Source: an uncultured Rhodospirillales bacterium (GTDB lineage Bacteria; Pseudomonadota; Alphaproteobacteria; Rhodospirillales; Defluviicoccaceae). From it: a stretch of DNA of 7,032 nucleotides. Where the stretch lies: the NCBI GenBank assembly GCA_937127205.1, contig CAKZLS010000454.1, positions 1 through 7,032 of the forward strand, written 5' to 3'. The notes beneath the pieces were generated by a model that had not been told where the DNA came from, did no database searches, and saw only the letters and a program-made list of their open reading frames with translations. This document shows positions 1 to 7,032 of the stretch, piece by piece (position 1 is the stretch's first letter; each line of letters starts with the position of its first letter). Made by a program: the position numbers and the translations under genes.

Positions 1-897
1 GTCGATGGACCACAATGCGCGGGCGTCGTTGGGCAATAAGGAGTACCGCACGTCGATGATCCGGTTGGGCCGTTCCGGGTCCTCCGAGACGTAGCCGTCG
101 CTGAACCAGCTGAAACGGTCGATGTCGCGGGCCTGCTGCGTGTCGAAGTCGAGCCATGGCAGATCGCGGGCTATATCGAGCTTGGCGAGCGACACGCCGG
201 GAAACACCCGCGGCCGGATGTTGGCGCGCACCGCGTCCACGTAAAACCGCTCCGGCGTTTCGTAAATGATTTTCCAAACCAGGATGTTGGCGAAGCTGGG
301 TTTGGCTTCGATGCGGACCGGGGTGTGGCCGCGGGACGCCGCGATCTGTTCACCCATGGCAAGGGCGGCTCGGTGCTGCACCAAGCCGATGCCCAAATAG
401 CAGACCGCCCAGACCAGCGCGATGCGGGCCAGCCACGGTTTTCGCCGGAACCCGGCAAGGAGGATCAGCACCAGGATCGGCACCGTGAACACAGGGTCGA
501 TGATCGACACCACACTCCACGAAAAGCGCTCATCGCTAAACGGCCAGAACAACACCGTGCCGTAGGACGTGCAGGAATCGAGCAGCGCGTGGGTTGCATA
601 GCCAAGCGTGCAGAAAAGAAAGGTTCGTCCGAACGTCAACCCCCACCGCTGCCCGACGATCCAGTGCAGCACCAGAGCGCACAAAAGCCCGCCCACTGGG
701 ATGAAGATCAGCGAATGGGTGAACTGCCGATGATACTCGAGGTACAGCAGCGGGTCGGTATCGGAGCGGATAAGCACGTCCAGGTCGGGCGTCATTCCGG
801 CAACGAAACCAAGAACGCCGGCCACGGCCACCTGGGCCTTGTTGCTCGTTGCCTGCGGCAGCGCCGCCCCAAGCGTGCCTTGTGTCAGCGGATCCAT
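1..897 (-). CDS. YdjM/DUF457-type membrane-bound metal-dependent hydrolase (C-terminus cut by window edge)
   Basis: The frame is open for 299 codons from an ATG at 895-897 to the left edge without a stop, so the C-terminus lies outside. An in-frame TAG directly precedes the ATG, which fixes this as the first possible ATG. No strong ribosome-binding site is visible. The protein starts MDPLTQGTLGAAL and carries the family pattern: DLD at residues 38-40, HRQFTHS at 56-62, and THALLDSCTSYG at 102-113. These His and Asp residues are the presumed metal ligands of the COG1988/YdjM family. About four to five hydrophobic stretches (roughly 22-36, 62-81, 92-108, 127-150, 158-175) suggest an inner-membrane protein, and the tail after residue 190 is hydrophilic. 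The family is predicted to be hydrolytic, but its substrate is unknown. It lies 93 bp downstream of the co-oriented reductase gene and could share its transcript. Confidence 0.85.
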   Translation of the reverse strand, partial: MDPLTQGTLGAALPQATSNKAQVAVAGVLGFVAGMTPDLDVLIRSDTDPLLYLEYHRQFTHSLIFIPVGGLLCALVLHWIVGQRWGLTFGRTFLFCTLGYATHALLDSCTSYGTVLFWPFSDERFSWSVVSIIDPVFTVPILVLILLAGFRRKPWLARIALVWAVCYLGIGLVQHRAALAMGEQIAASRGHTPVRIEAKPSFANILVWKIIYETPERFYVDAVRANIRPRVFPGVSLAKLDIARDLPWLDFDTQQARDIDRFSWFSDGYVSEDPERPNRIIDVRYSLLPNDARALWSID

Positions 898-970
898 CTA
901 TCGTTGATGTCCATATGATTTTCGAATGCGTGGCGCACTAATGCCCCGGCCGCCGGCTTCGACGCAACCG
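875..970. repeat. Diverged direct repeat, left copy (hydrolase start plus leader)
   Basis: Aligned by hand with 2457-2552, roughly three quarters of the bases match with a few single-base gaps. The best blocks are TGTGTCAGCG and GTCCA, followed by an ATTT(T)CGA segment and a GCCG(C)CGG...TCGA.GCAAC segment. The repeat covers the first codons of the hydrolase gene and about 75 bp upstream of its ATG. Similarity outside the coding part means that the unit was duplicated as DNA, or that the leader is conserved for a regulatory reason. Confidence 0.65.
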
Positions 971-990
971 CCGTGAAAGGTTGCCGGTGC
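898..990. other. Intergenic gap between reductase and hydrolase genes
   Basis: This 93-bp stretch separates two minus-strand genes. Most of it belongs to the left copy of a diverged direct repeat whose other copy lies at about 2457-2552. I see no hairpin followed by a T run, so there is no intrinsic terminator, and co-transcription of the two genes is possible. Confidence 0.5.
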
Positions 991-2310
991 TCACCGAAAT
1001 TCGAAGTCCTCGAAGTGGATCCGGTCGCGCGCAACGCCAAGCCGCAGGAATTGCGCCTTCAGGTCCTTGGTAAAGCGCTTCGGACCGCACATGAAGATGT
1101 CGGCGTCACGCACATCCCCGAGATCCTCCGCCTTCAGGTGACCCTTTTCCTCGGAACAGACGAGAGCGGCGTCGAGATTTGGCAAACGCGCGGCGATCCG
1201 ACGGAATTCGTCATAATGAACAGCGTCGTCGCGACGGCGCACACAGTAAAATAGCCGTGCCCGCCGGATTCGACTCTCCACAGAGGCGAGATGCCGGGCC
1301 CAACTCAGGAACGGAGCGATGCCAACGCCTGCGGCTAGCCAGATTTGCTCGGTGGATCCAGTCCGGTAGTCGAAACGCCCGTAAGGCCCCTCCACCAGCG
1401 TCCTCGCGCCCGGGCGGAGCCGGCGATGCAGCTCCTTGGTGAAGTCGCCAAGCGACTTGACAGTTAGGATAAGGCGATCCTGCTTGGGGACGCTGCAGAT
1501 TGTGAAAGGGTGCGACTCTCGCGACAGTCCGTCTTGATCGAAGGAGACGAAGATAAATTGACCGGGTGCGAAGTCCATACGGCGTTGCCGCGACGACAAC
1601 TCGATCTGTAACACCCGCTCGTTCGGCCGCTCGATGGCCTCCACCGTAAAGGCATTCCGGCGCGACAGAAGCGGCAGTACCGCTCCCTTATAAACAAACG
1701 ACAGGATGCCCAAAGCCGCCAACGCGGTCATGTAGGACAGCAGGAGCGGATTGGCGTTTATTGCCACGTTGCGCCCTGGCGTGTCCTGAACCGTCAGCAT
1801 GTGAACCGTCCCGACAATCAGCACCGCCCCCAGAACCTTGTGCGAGAGCTTCCATTTGTCATATGCGATGGTGACGAACAGCGTCGGTATCATCAGCACC
1901 AGTAATCCCCAGAACGCATAGACGCCAAGATCCATGGCCAGCTCGCGGTGGATCGGCAACAGATATGTCAACGCTTTTTCGAAGCGGTGAGGGACGAACC
2001 GAAGAGCGTGGGCTAGGGGATGGATCACGAGCAGCACGAATGCAGCCCGACCCAGCCGATGATGCACCTGGTACACCTTGTCGAGACCGCCCAGGAGGTT
2101 CTCGATCACAATGATACGCGACGCCAGTACAAATGCGATGGCGAACATGGCCATGCCCACCAGCCCGGTCAGTTGTCCGATATCCGCAACAATGGCACCC
2201 GCGGCGCCTCGCTGTCCGGCCGGGTCAACGGGCACCGCAAACCACAGGAGAACCGGCAGCAGCGCGGCGCACCAAACGACAATCTCGCCAGAGTTGCGTC
2301 TGTTGATCAT
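991..2310 (-). CDS. COG4097-type ferric reductase/NAD(P)H oxidase-like flavocytochrome
   Basis: This is a 439-residue membrane flavocytochrome. The N-terminal half has about six hydrophobic helices (residues 10-28, 44-66, 86-104, 126-148, 158-174, 188-206). Histidine pairs H83/H84 with H97, and H157 with H170, are spaced 13-14 residues apart, as expected for two stacked b-type hemes in the ferric-reductase/NOX fold. The C-terminal half is a ferredoxin-NADP reductase-like module: FAD-binding ESHPFTICS at 265-273, nucleotide-binding GVGIAPF at 328-334, and CGP at 408-410. The likely role is to pass electrons from NAD(P)H through FAD and heme across the inner membrane to ferric iron or another acceptor. 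I chose the ATG at 2310 (MINRRNSGEI) because it leads directly into the first membrane helix. The frame stays open up to a GTG at 2424, but those 38 extra codons look unlike protein of this family and touch the relic at 2426-2479. Substrate and physiological acceptor are unknown. Confidence 0.88.
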   Translation of the reverse strand: MINRRNSGEIVVWCAALLPVLLWFAVPVDPAGQRGAAGAIVADIGQLTGLVGMAMFAIAFVLASRIIVIENLLGGLDKVYQVHHRLGRAAFVLLVIHPLAHALRFVPHRFEKALTYLLPIHRELAMDLGVYAFWGLLVLMIPTLFVTIAYDKWKLSHKVLGAVLIVGTVHMLTVQDTPGRNVAINANPLLLSYMTALAALGILSFVYKGAVLPLLSRRNAFTVEAIERPNERVLQIELSSRQRRMDFAPGQFIFVSFDQDGLSRESHPFTICSVPKQDRLILTVKSLGDFTKELHRRLRPGARTLVEGPYGRFDYRTGSTEQIWLAAGVGIAPFLSWARHLASVESRIRRARLFYCVRRRDDAVHYDEFRRIAARLPNLDAALVCSEEKGHLKAEDLGDVRDADIFMCGPKRFTKDLKAQFLRLGVARDRIHFEDFEFR

Positions 2311-2425
2311 GGCTATTACACCATCTGTTCCGGCGGGTGGCGAAAGCAAGGAAATAGTTGCATCGGTGGACGGTCCCCAACGGCACCGAATATAGCCACG
2401 TATCCCAGGCAAGGCTAGCATCACT

Positions 2426-2479
2426 GGTCGGCGCTTGTGTCAGTGCCGCCGCCAGAATGCCCTGTGTCAGCGAGTCCAT
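2426..2479 (-). pseudogene. Relic of a second YdjM-like hydrolase gene (first ~18 codons)
   Basis: From the ATG at 2477-2479 the minus strand reads MDSLTQGILAAALTQA. This matches 12 of the first 16 residues of the hydrolase at the left edge (MDPLTQGTLGAALPQA). After about residue 18 the similarity stops: the reading frame runs on to 2225 but turns into unrelated sequence antisense-free of any family motif, and it overlaps the 5' part of the reductase gene in another frame. None of the metal-ligand motifs is present. The simplest reading is a duplicated or tandem paralogue that lost everything but its start. A short translated peptide cannot be excluded. Confidence 0.6.
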
Positions 2480-2552
2480 GGATCGGTGGTGTCCACCGTG
2501 ATTTCGAGCGCGTGATGCCTATGTTCACCGCCCGCCGGGGTCGATGCAACTG
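2457..2552. repeat. Diverged direct repeat, right copy
   Basis: This is the partner of 875-970, in the same orientation, lying 1.58 kb away with the reductase gene between the copies. It includes the first codons of the hydrolase relic and about 73 bp beyond its ATG. Third-position and leader differences suggest an old event. Confidence 0.65.
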
Positions 2553-2598
2553 TCTAAGTAGGCCGGCGGCCAGACTTGCAGCGGAGGCTCGCTTAGAT

Positions 2599-2621
2599 CT
2601 CCCGGCTCATATTGCCGGGAG
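2599..2621. repeat. Perfect 8-bp inverted repeat (hairpin or operator) upstream of the cyclase
   Basis: The arms CTCCCGGC and GCCGGGAG are separated by TCATATT. There is no T run after it on either strand, so it is not a normal intrinsic terminator. It lies about 85 bp before the cyclase start, and its right arm overlaps the -35 of the candidate promoter at 2612-2640. That position would suit a repressor-binding site, but this is inference. Confidence 0.5.
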
Positions 2622-2640
2622 TGAAATCGCGGCATACTGT
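2612..2640 (+). promoter_or_regulatory. Weak sigma70-like promoter candidate for the cyclase
   Basis: TTGCCG (4 of 6 to consensus) is followed after 17 bp by TACTGT (3 of 6). It points toward the cyclase, with about 64 bp from the -10 to the ATG. Matches this weak occur by chance in such DNA. It is listed because the spacing is right and it coincides with the inverted repeat. Confidence 0.2.
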
Positions 2641-2704
2641 AATGCCTTATGAACCGACCAAACCGGCTCCAAGCCATGCGGCCGGGAAGTGGCGATGAAA
2701 CGAC

Positions 2705-4009
2705 ATGACTTTTAAAGCAGCGGACGCAGCGCCCCCCGGGCCGCTTGATTTCGACGGTTTGGCGCTGTGGCTGGTGGAGCGGGGCATGCGGGGGCTGCCC
2801 ATTGGCGAGCAATTGGCCGGATACTGTCAGCGGATCTTCGATGCCGGCTTTCCCATGAAACGGGCTCAAGTGGGTATGGGGACGCTCCATCCCCGCTATG
2901 GAGCGCATACCTTCGTTTGGCGTCCTGGCGCGCGCGGTATCGAATACACACCGCGCGACCGGAGCATCGAGGGCCGCGAAGCGTACCTGCGCAGTCCGAT
3001 CCACCACATGCGCAGCAAAGGCATCCTATCGTTCCGCCGCCGGCTCGATGGCGGGGACCCGGATCAATTTCTCATCTTTCTCGACTTGCGCGCGGAAGGC
3101 TTAACCGACTACGCGGCACAGCTTCTGCCCTATGATCCCGCGACTTCCGAGGCCGGCTCCCAAGAAGCCGGTGTGACCGGCGGCCCGCCCGCGCCGGGCC
3201 AGGCGCTTGACGGGATTTTCTTTTCATGCGCCACCGACCGGCCCGAGGGGTTCGACGACGGGCAGCTCGACCAGGTCGTCCGAACCCTGCCGTACCTGGC
3301 TCTGGCGGTGAAATCGCGGCTGACTTATGACGTGGCCAGCACGGTCATCGAAACCTATCTCGGCGGTGACGCCGGCCACCGGGTCCTGACCGGCCAGATC
3401 GAGCGCGGGTCGGCCGAGGCGATCCGCGCAGTCATCTGGTTCTCCGACCTGCGCGGGTTCACCAGTCTCACCGATAGCCTGCCGCCCGGCGTCCTCGTGG
3501 AGATGCTGGACGACTATCTCGACGCGATGGCGCGCCCGGTGCACGACAACCATGGGCAGATCCTCAAGTTTATGGGCGACGGTCTGCTTGCCACCTTTGA
3601 TCTGACGGACCGCGACGAGGCCGCCGTCTGCGCCGATGCCCTCGCGGCCGCGAGGGACCTGCGTGTCGCTATTCCGGCATTCAATCGGGTGCGAGCAGCG
3701 GCCGGCAAACCGGTCATGGACTTCGGATTGGCGCTGCATTTGGGAGAGGTGCTCTATGGCAATATCGGCGCCATCGATCGGCTCGACTTCACCGTGATCG
3801 GGCCGGCGGTCAACGAAGCAAGCCGTATCCAGGCGCTGTGCCGTCCACTCGAACGCAACATCCTGATTTCCAGCACCTTCCGGGCGGCGGTCGGGTGCGG
3901 GAAGAATGGTTCGGACGACCTCCAGTCCTTAGGCTTCCATAAGCTTCGAGGTGTAGGCCAGGCGCAGGAACTTTTTGCGCTCGTCGCCTCGGCCGTCCGC
4001 GCCGATTGA
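2705..4009 (+). CDS. Class III adenylate cyclase with N-terminal sensor-like region
   Basis: This 434-residue protein should make cAMP from ATP. The cyclase domain spans about residues 238-425. D248 (in FSDLRGFTSLTD) and D292 (in KFMGDGLLATF) are the two metal-binding aspartates, with the canonical 44-residue spacing. K288 and T363 are at the base-recognition positions and fit ATP rather than GTP. N370 and R374 (in VIGPAVNEASRI) match the transition-state residues, so the site looks complete and active. The IGP replaces the usual IGD, a change in the loop rather than in a catalytic residue. Residues about 17-205 contain WLVERGMRG, TLHPRYG and a GAF-like end (ATDRPEGFDDGQ...LPYLALAVKS). This resembles the N-terminal part of many alphaproteobacterial cyclases of unknown ligand. 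There are no membrane helices, so it is probably cytosolic. The ATG lacks a clear Shine-Dalgarno sequence. The gene ends 5 bp from the convergent ThDP-enzyme gene. Confidence 0.9.
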   Translation: MTFKAADAAPPGPLDFDGLALWLVERGMRGLPIGEQLAGYCQRIFDAGFPMKRAQVGMGTLHPRYGAHTFVWRPGARGIEYTPRDRSIEGREAYLRSPIHHMRSKGILSFRRRLDGGDPDQFLIFLDLRAEGLTDYAAQLLPYDPATSEAGSQEAGVTGGPPAPGQALDGIFFSCATDRPEGFDDGQLDQVVRTLPYLALAVKSRLTYDVASTVIETYLGGDAGHRVLTGQIERGSAEAIRAVIWFSDLRGFTSLTDSLPPGVLVEMLDDYLDAMARPVHDNHGQILKFMGDGLLATFDLTDRDEAAVCADALAAARDLRVAIPAFNRVRAAAGKPVMDFGLALHLGEVLYGNIGAIDRLDFTVIGPAVNEASRIQALCRPLERNILISSTFRAAVGCGKNGSDDLQSLGFHKLRGVGQAQELFALVASAVRAD

Positions 4010-4014
4010 TGGAT

Positions 4015-5664
<1,650 letters not shown>

Positions 5665-5667
5665 CGG

Positions 5668-5673
5668 CCTCTC
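5668..5673 (-). promoter_or_regulatory. Ribosome-binding site of the ThDP enzyme
   Basis: GAGAGG on the minus strand sits 3 nt before the ATG at 5662-5664. It is the clearest Shine-Dalgarno sequence in the window and fixes the start. Confidence 0.7.
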
Positions 5674-5694
5674 ATTTTGGTTTCGCCTCGTGGA

Positions 5695-5734
5695 GCGTTG
5701 ATCGCGCCGGTATCCCGGTCGCGTCGATCAATGC
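5695..5734 (-). repeat. Inverted repeat/stem-loop in the leader of the ThDP enzyme gene
   Basis: The outer arms GCGTTGATCG (5695-5704) and CGATCAATGC (5725-5734) pair with one mismatch across 20 nt. Read as minus-strand RNA, the inner part also folds: CGCG and CCGG segments pair around a GAUA loop, which fits the GNRA tetraloop pattern, with a single A bulge and a CGA bulge. The structure ends about 30 nt before the start codon. No T run follows, so it is not an intrinsic terminator. It may be an mRNA leader structure or a DNA operator. Confidence 0.5.
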
Positions 5735-5784
5735 GGGAAAAGAGCGGTGCATCCGGCGGGTCGCGGGAAGGGCGCTGAGCGTTT

Positions 5785-5801
5785 CATATACCTAACATAT
5801 G
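5785..5801. repeat. Short AT-rich palindrome (CATAT-N7-ATATG)
   Basis: Five-base arms CATAT and ATATG are separated by ACCTAAC in an otherwise GC-rich stretch. The position, about 120 bp before the ThDP-enzyme start, would suit a promoter-proximal regulator site. Arms this short can occur by chance. Confidence 0.25.
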
Positions 5802-5871
5802 GCTGTCGTGCATTGATTTCATAGTGGCGGCATGATGCGTTTGGGCGCGCCTGTCGGACTTTGGGCACGTT

Positions 5872-6126
5872 TTATCTCAGACGGCGTCCGCTCAGGAATT
5901 GACTGACCGGGGGCAGGCGGACGGTATTGTCGCACATTACTTTGTTGCAAGTCATTATGGGTACCGCGATCAAGGCGCCTGGGATGCCCCATATCCAGCC
6001 CCAGAAGATAACCGAGAGAAACACGGCGATGGGATTGATCGTCAGGCGGCGACTCAGGATCGTCGGTGTGACGAGATAGGCTTCGAATGCACTGATTGCG
6101 ACAATGCCGTAGACCGTGCTCTCTCC
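5872..6126 (-). pseudogene. C-terminal fragment of an AI-2E/PerM-family transporter
   Basis: About 84 residues on the minus strand match the end of AI-2E (PerM/YdiK-like) transporters. Visible are EAYLVTPTILSRRL, then NPIAVFLSVIFWGWIWG, then IPGALIAVPIM, and a C-terminal PPVSQFLSG before a TAA at 5872-5874. Full-length members have about 350 residues or more with several helices, so most of the gene is missing. Upstream, this frame stays open to 6250 but reads as non-family sequence, has no ATG, and overlaps the end of the GH5 gene in another frame. A neighbouring frame just upstream reads TRAFAGAVME, which hints at a 2-base slip in the GAGAGAG run near 6120-6126. I regard it as a decayed gene. 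Such transporters export small molecules, but none can be inferred here. Confidence 0.75.
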
Positions 6127-6164
6127 ATGACGGCCCCGGCGAACGCGCGGGTGCTGGTCACGGG

Positions 6165-7032
6165 CTATAACGGATTCCGGCCGATGGCGGTGGGTGTGGA
6201 GGAGGGCAATCCCAGGGCCTCCACGTAGGCGCTGTTGATCGTGGTGTTCTCAAGCTCGATGTTCTCGAGGTAGCCGTCCAGCGCAAGCATTAGAACGTCC
6301 CTCGCGGGCTCCGACGCTTTGGCGCTTCCCGGGCTCGACTTCGGACTGTTGACGGCGGCCAGGAGGGTCTCCCACTCCTTCGGCCTCGGAACCACCACCA
6401 CGCTCGCGTCGGACCCCATGTTCTTGTACGTCCAGAAGCACCAGCCGATGCCATGCGCGTCGTGCAGTTCTCGAAAATCACGGATCCAGTCGATGGACGC
6501 CTCTCCGGACTCGCCGAGCAAGAGGGGGACATCATAGCGATTGCTGAAGTTCAGGAATTTTTGGATGGAGTCGCGCGTCGTTGCCGCCCAGAACATGTGA
6601 TAGGTGTAGGCGAGGTTGTCATCGAAGGGCGGACCAAAAACCTCGAAGTTCGTGCTCCACTGCGCGCCGGCAAGAAAGATCACATGCTTCTTGTTGACCT
6701 CGCGGATGGCGGCGACGAGGCGCCGGTAAAACGGTTCAAGCTGTGGGTTGAGGTGCCACGTGTCGTAATAGGGCGCGATCGGCTCGTTCAGAAGGTCGTA
6801 GCCGAGAACGATGGTCTCGTCCTTGTACCGCTCGGCGATCGCCCGCCAGATCCTGACCGTCAGATCCTGGTGGGCCGGTACGTAGAACATCAGCGGAAAA
6901 CCGACGGAATCGTCGTGGTTGATCCCGGTTTGCCCGCCGGGTGCGGCGTGCATGTCGAAGATGAGATAGAGGCCCGCGTCTTCGGCCCAGCGCACCAGCC
7001 GACGCCGCAGGAGGCGATTGGCCGCGGCACCG
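6165..7032 (-). CDS. GH5-type glycoside hydrolase (cellulase-like), N-terminus cut by window edge
   Basis: The frame is open from the right edge to a TAG at 6165-6167. About 288 residues are visible and the N-terminal part lies outside. The GTG at 6993-6995 is internal, since conserved sequence (RRRLVRWAEDAGLY) runs through it. GH5 hallmarks appear in order: FDMHAAPGGQTG, the acid/base glutamate in DLLNEP (codon 6783-6785), TYHMFW, the nucleophile glutamate in LLLGESGE (codon 6510-6512), and WCFWTYK. Both catalytic glutamates are present, so it should hydrolyse beta-1,4-type glucans or related beta-glycans by a retaining mechanism. The exact substrate is unknown. A tail of about 60 residues after the barrel begins with a Ser/Pro/Ala-rich linker and ends in a helical-looking segment (GYLENIELENTTINSAYVEA). 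No signal peptide can be judged. The transporter relic starts about 40 bp after its stop. Confidence 0.88.
   Translation of the reverse strand, partial: GAAANRLLRRRLVRWAEDAGLYLIFDMHAAPGGQTGINHDDSVGFPLMFYVPAHQDLTVRIWRAIAERYKDETIVLGYDLLNEPIAPYYDTWHLNPQLEPFYRRLVAAIREVNKKHVIFLAGAQWSTNFEVFGPPFDDNLAYTYHMFWAATTRDSIQKFLNFSNRYDVPLLLGESGEASIDWIRDFRELHDAHGIGWCFWTYKNMGSDASVVVVPRPKEWETLLAAVNSPKSSPGSAKASEPARDVLMLALDGYLENIELENTTINSAYVEALGLPSSTPTAIGRNPL

Larger units (their letters stand above)
2311..2704. other. Divergent intergenic region between reductase and cyclase
   Basis: This 394-bp stretch lies between two genes transcribed away from each other and should hold both promoters. It contains the relic of a second hydrolase gene start (2426-2479), the right copy of the direct repeat (2457-2552), a GC-rich hairpin (2599-2621) and a weak promoter-like pair (2612-2640). 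On the minus strand near 2395-2400 there is a TATATT, but no good -35 hexamer stands at the right distance. I found no other gene here. Confidence 0.5.
5674..5871. other. Leader/intergenic region upstream of the ThDP enzyme
   Basis: About 200 bp lie between the ThDP-enzyme start and the stop of the transporter relic. The region holds the inverted repeat at 5695-5734 and a short AT-rich palindrome at 5785-5801. I could not find a convincing minus-strand -35/-10 pair, although AT-rich hexamers (TATGTT, TATATG) around 5785-5801 are the best -10 candidates. No small gene is evident. Confidence 0.45.

Noticed and set aside
325..918. 197-codon plus-strand frame antisense to the hydrolase
   Set aside because: The minus strand carries the family His/Asp motifs, and the plus-strand reading is His/Arg/Gln-rich and non-homologous.
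2020..2418. Plus-strand frames antisense to the reductase's N-terminal half
   Set aside because: The reductase frame has membrane helices and heme histidines across this stretch. The antisense product shows no domain.
3224..3739. 171-codon open frame antisense to the cyclase
   Set aside because: It mirrors the conserved cyclase catalytic domain and has no recognisable motif or ribosome-binding site.
5899..6228. 109-codon plus-strand frame over the transporter relic
   Set aside because: The minus strand shows clear AI-2E family sequence here, and the plus-strand reading is its mirror.
5872..6249. GH5-transporter fusion by TAG read-through
   Set aside because: The GH5 stop at 6165-6167 is in a different frame from the transporter-like reading, so reading through it would not give the transporter sequence without a further shift.

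Overview
The window looks like chromosomal DNA from a GC-rich alphaproteobacterium, perhaps Hyphomicrobiales or Rhodospirillales. The evidence is strong G/C bias at third codon positions, a class III cyclase of the type that is multiplied in rhizobia and relatives, and a COG4097-type ferric reductase. The species cannot be fixed from the sequence alone.

Layout from left to right: a YdjM/DUF457-type membrane metal-dependent hydrolase (minus strand, C-terminus cut by the left edge); a flavocytochrome of the ferric-reductase type (minus); a 394-bp divergent intergenic stretch holding a relic of a second hydrolase gene start and a strong hairpin; a class III adenylate cyclase with an N-terminal sensor-like region (plus); an acetolactate-synthase-like ThDP enzyme (minus) converging on the cyclase with only 5 bp between stop codons; a leader region with a structured inverted repeat; a decayed C-terminal fragment of an AI-2E/PerM-family transporter (minus); and the C-terminal part of a GH5-type glycoside hydrolase (minus, N-terminus beyond the right edge).

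The genes do not form one evident pathway. The reductase and hydrolase are co-oriented with a 93-bp gap and may be co-transcribed. The rest read as independent housekeeping or accessory genes. The signs of past rearrangement are a roughly 95-bp diverged direct repeat (hydrolase leader plus first codons) flanking the reductase gene, and the truncated transporter between the GH5 gene and the ThDP enzyme. I see no CRISPR array, insertion sequence, tRNA or rRNA, and no convincing new multi-gene system. The most unusual items are the repeated leader, the transporter relic and the stem-loop ahead of the ThDP enzyme.
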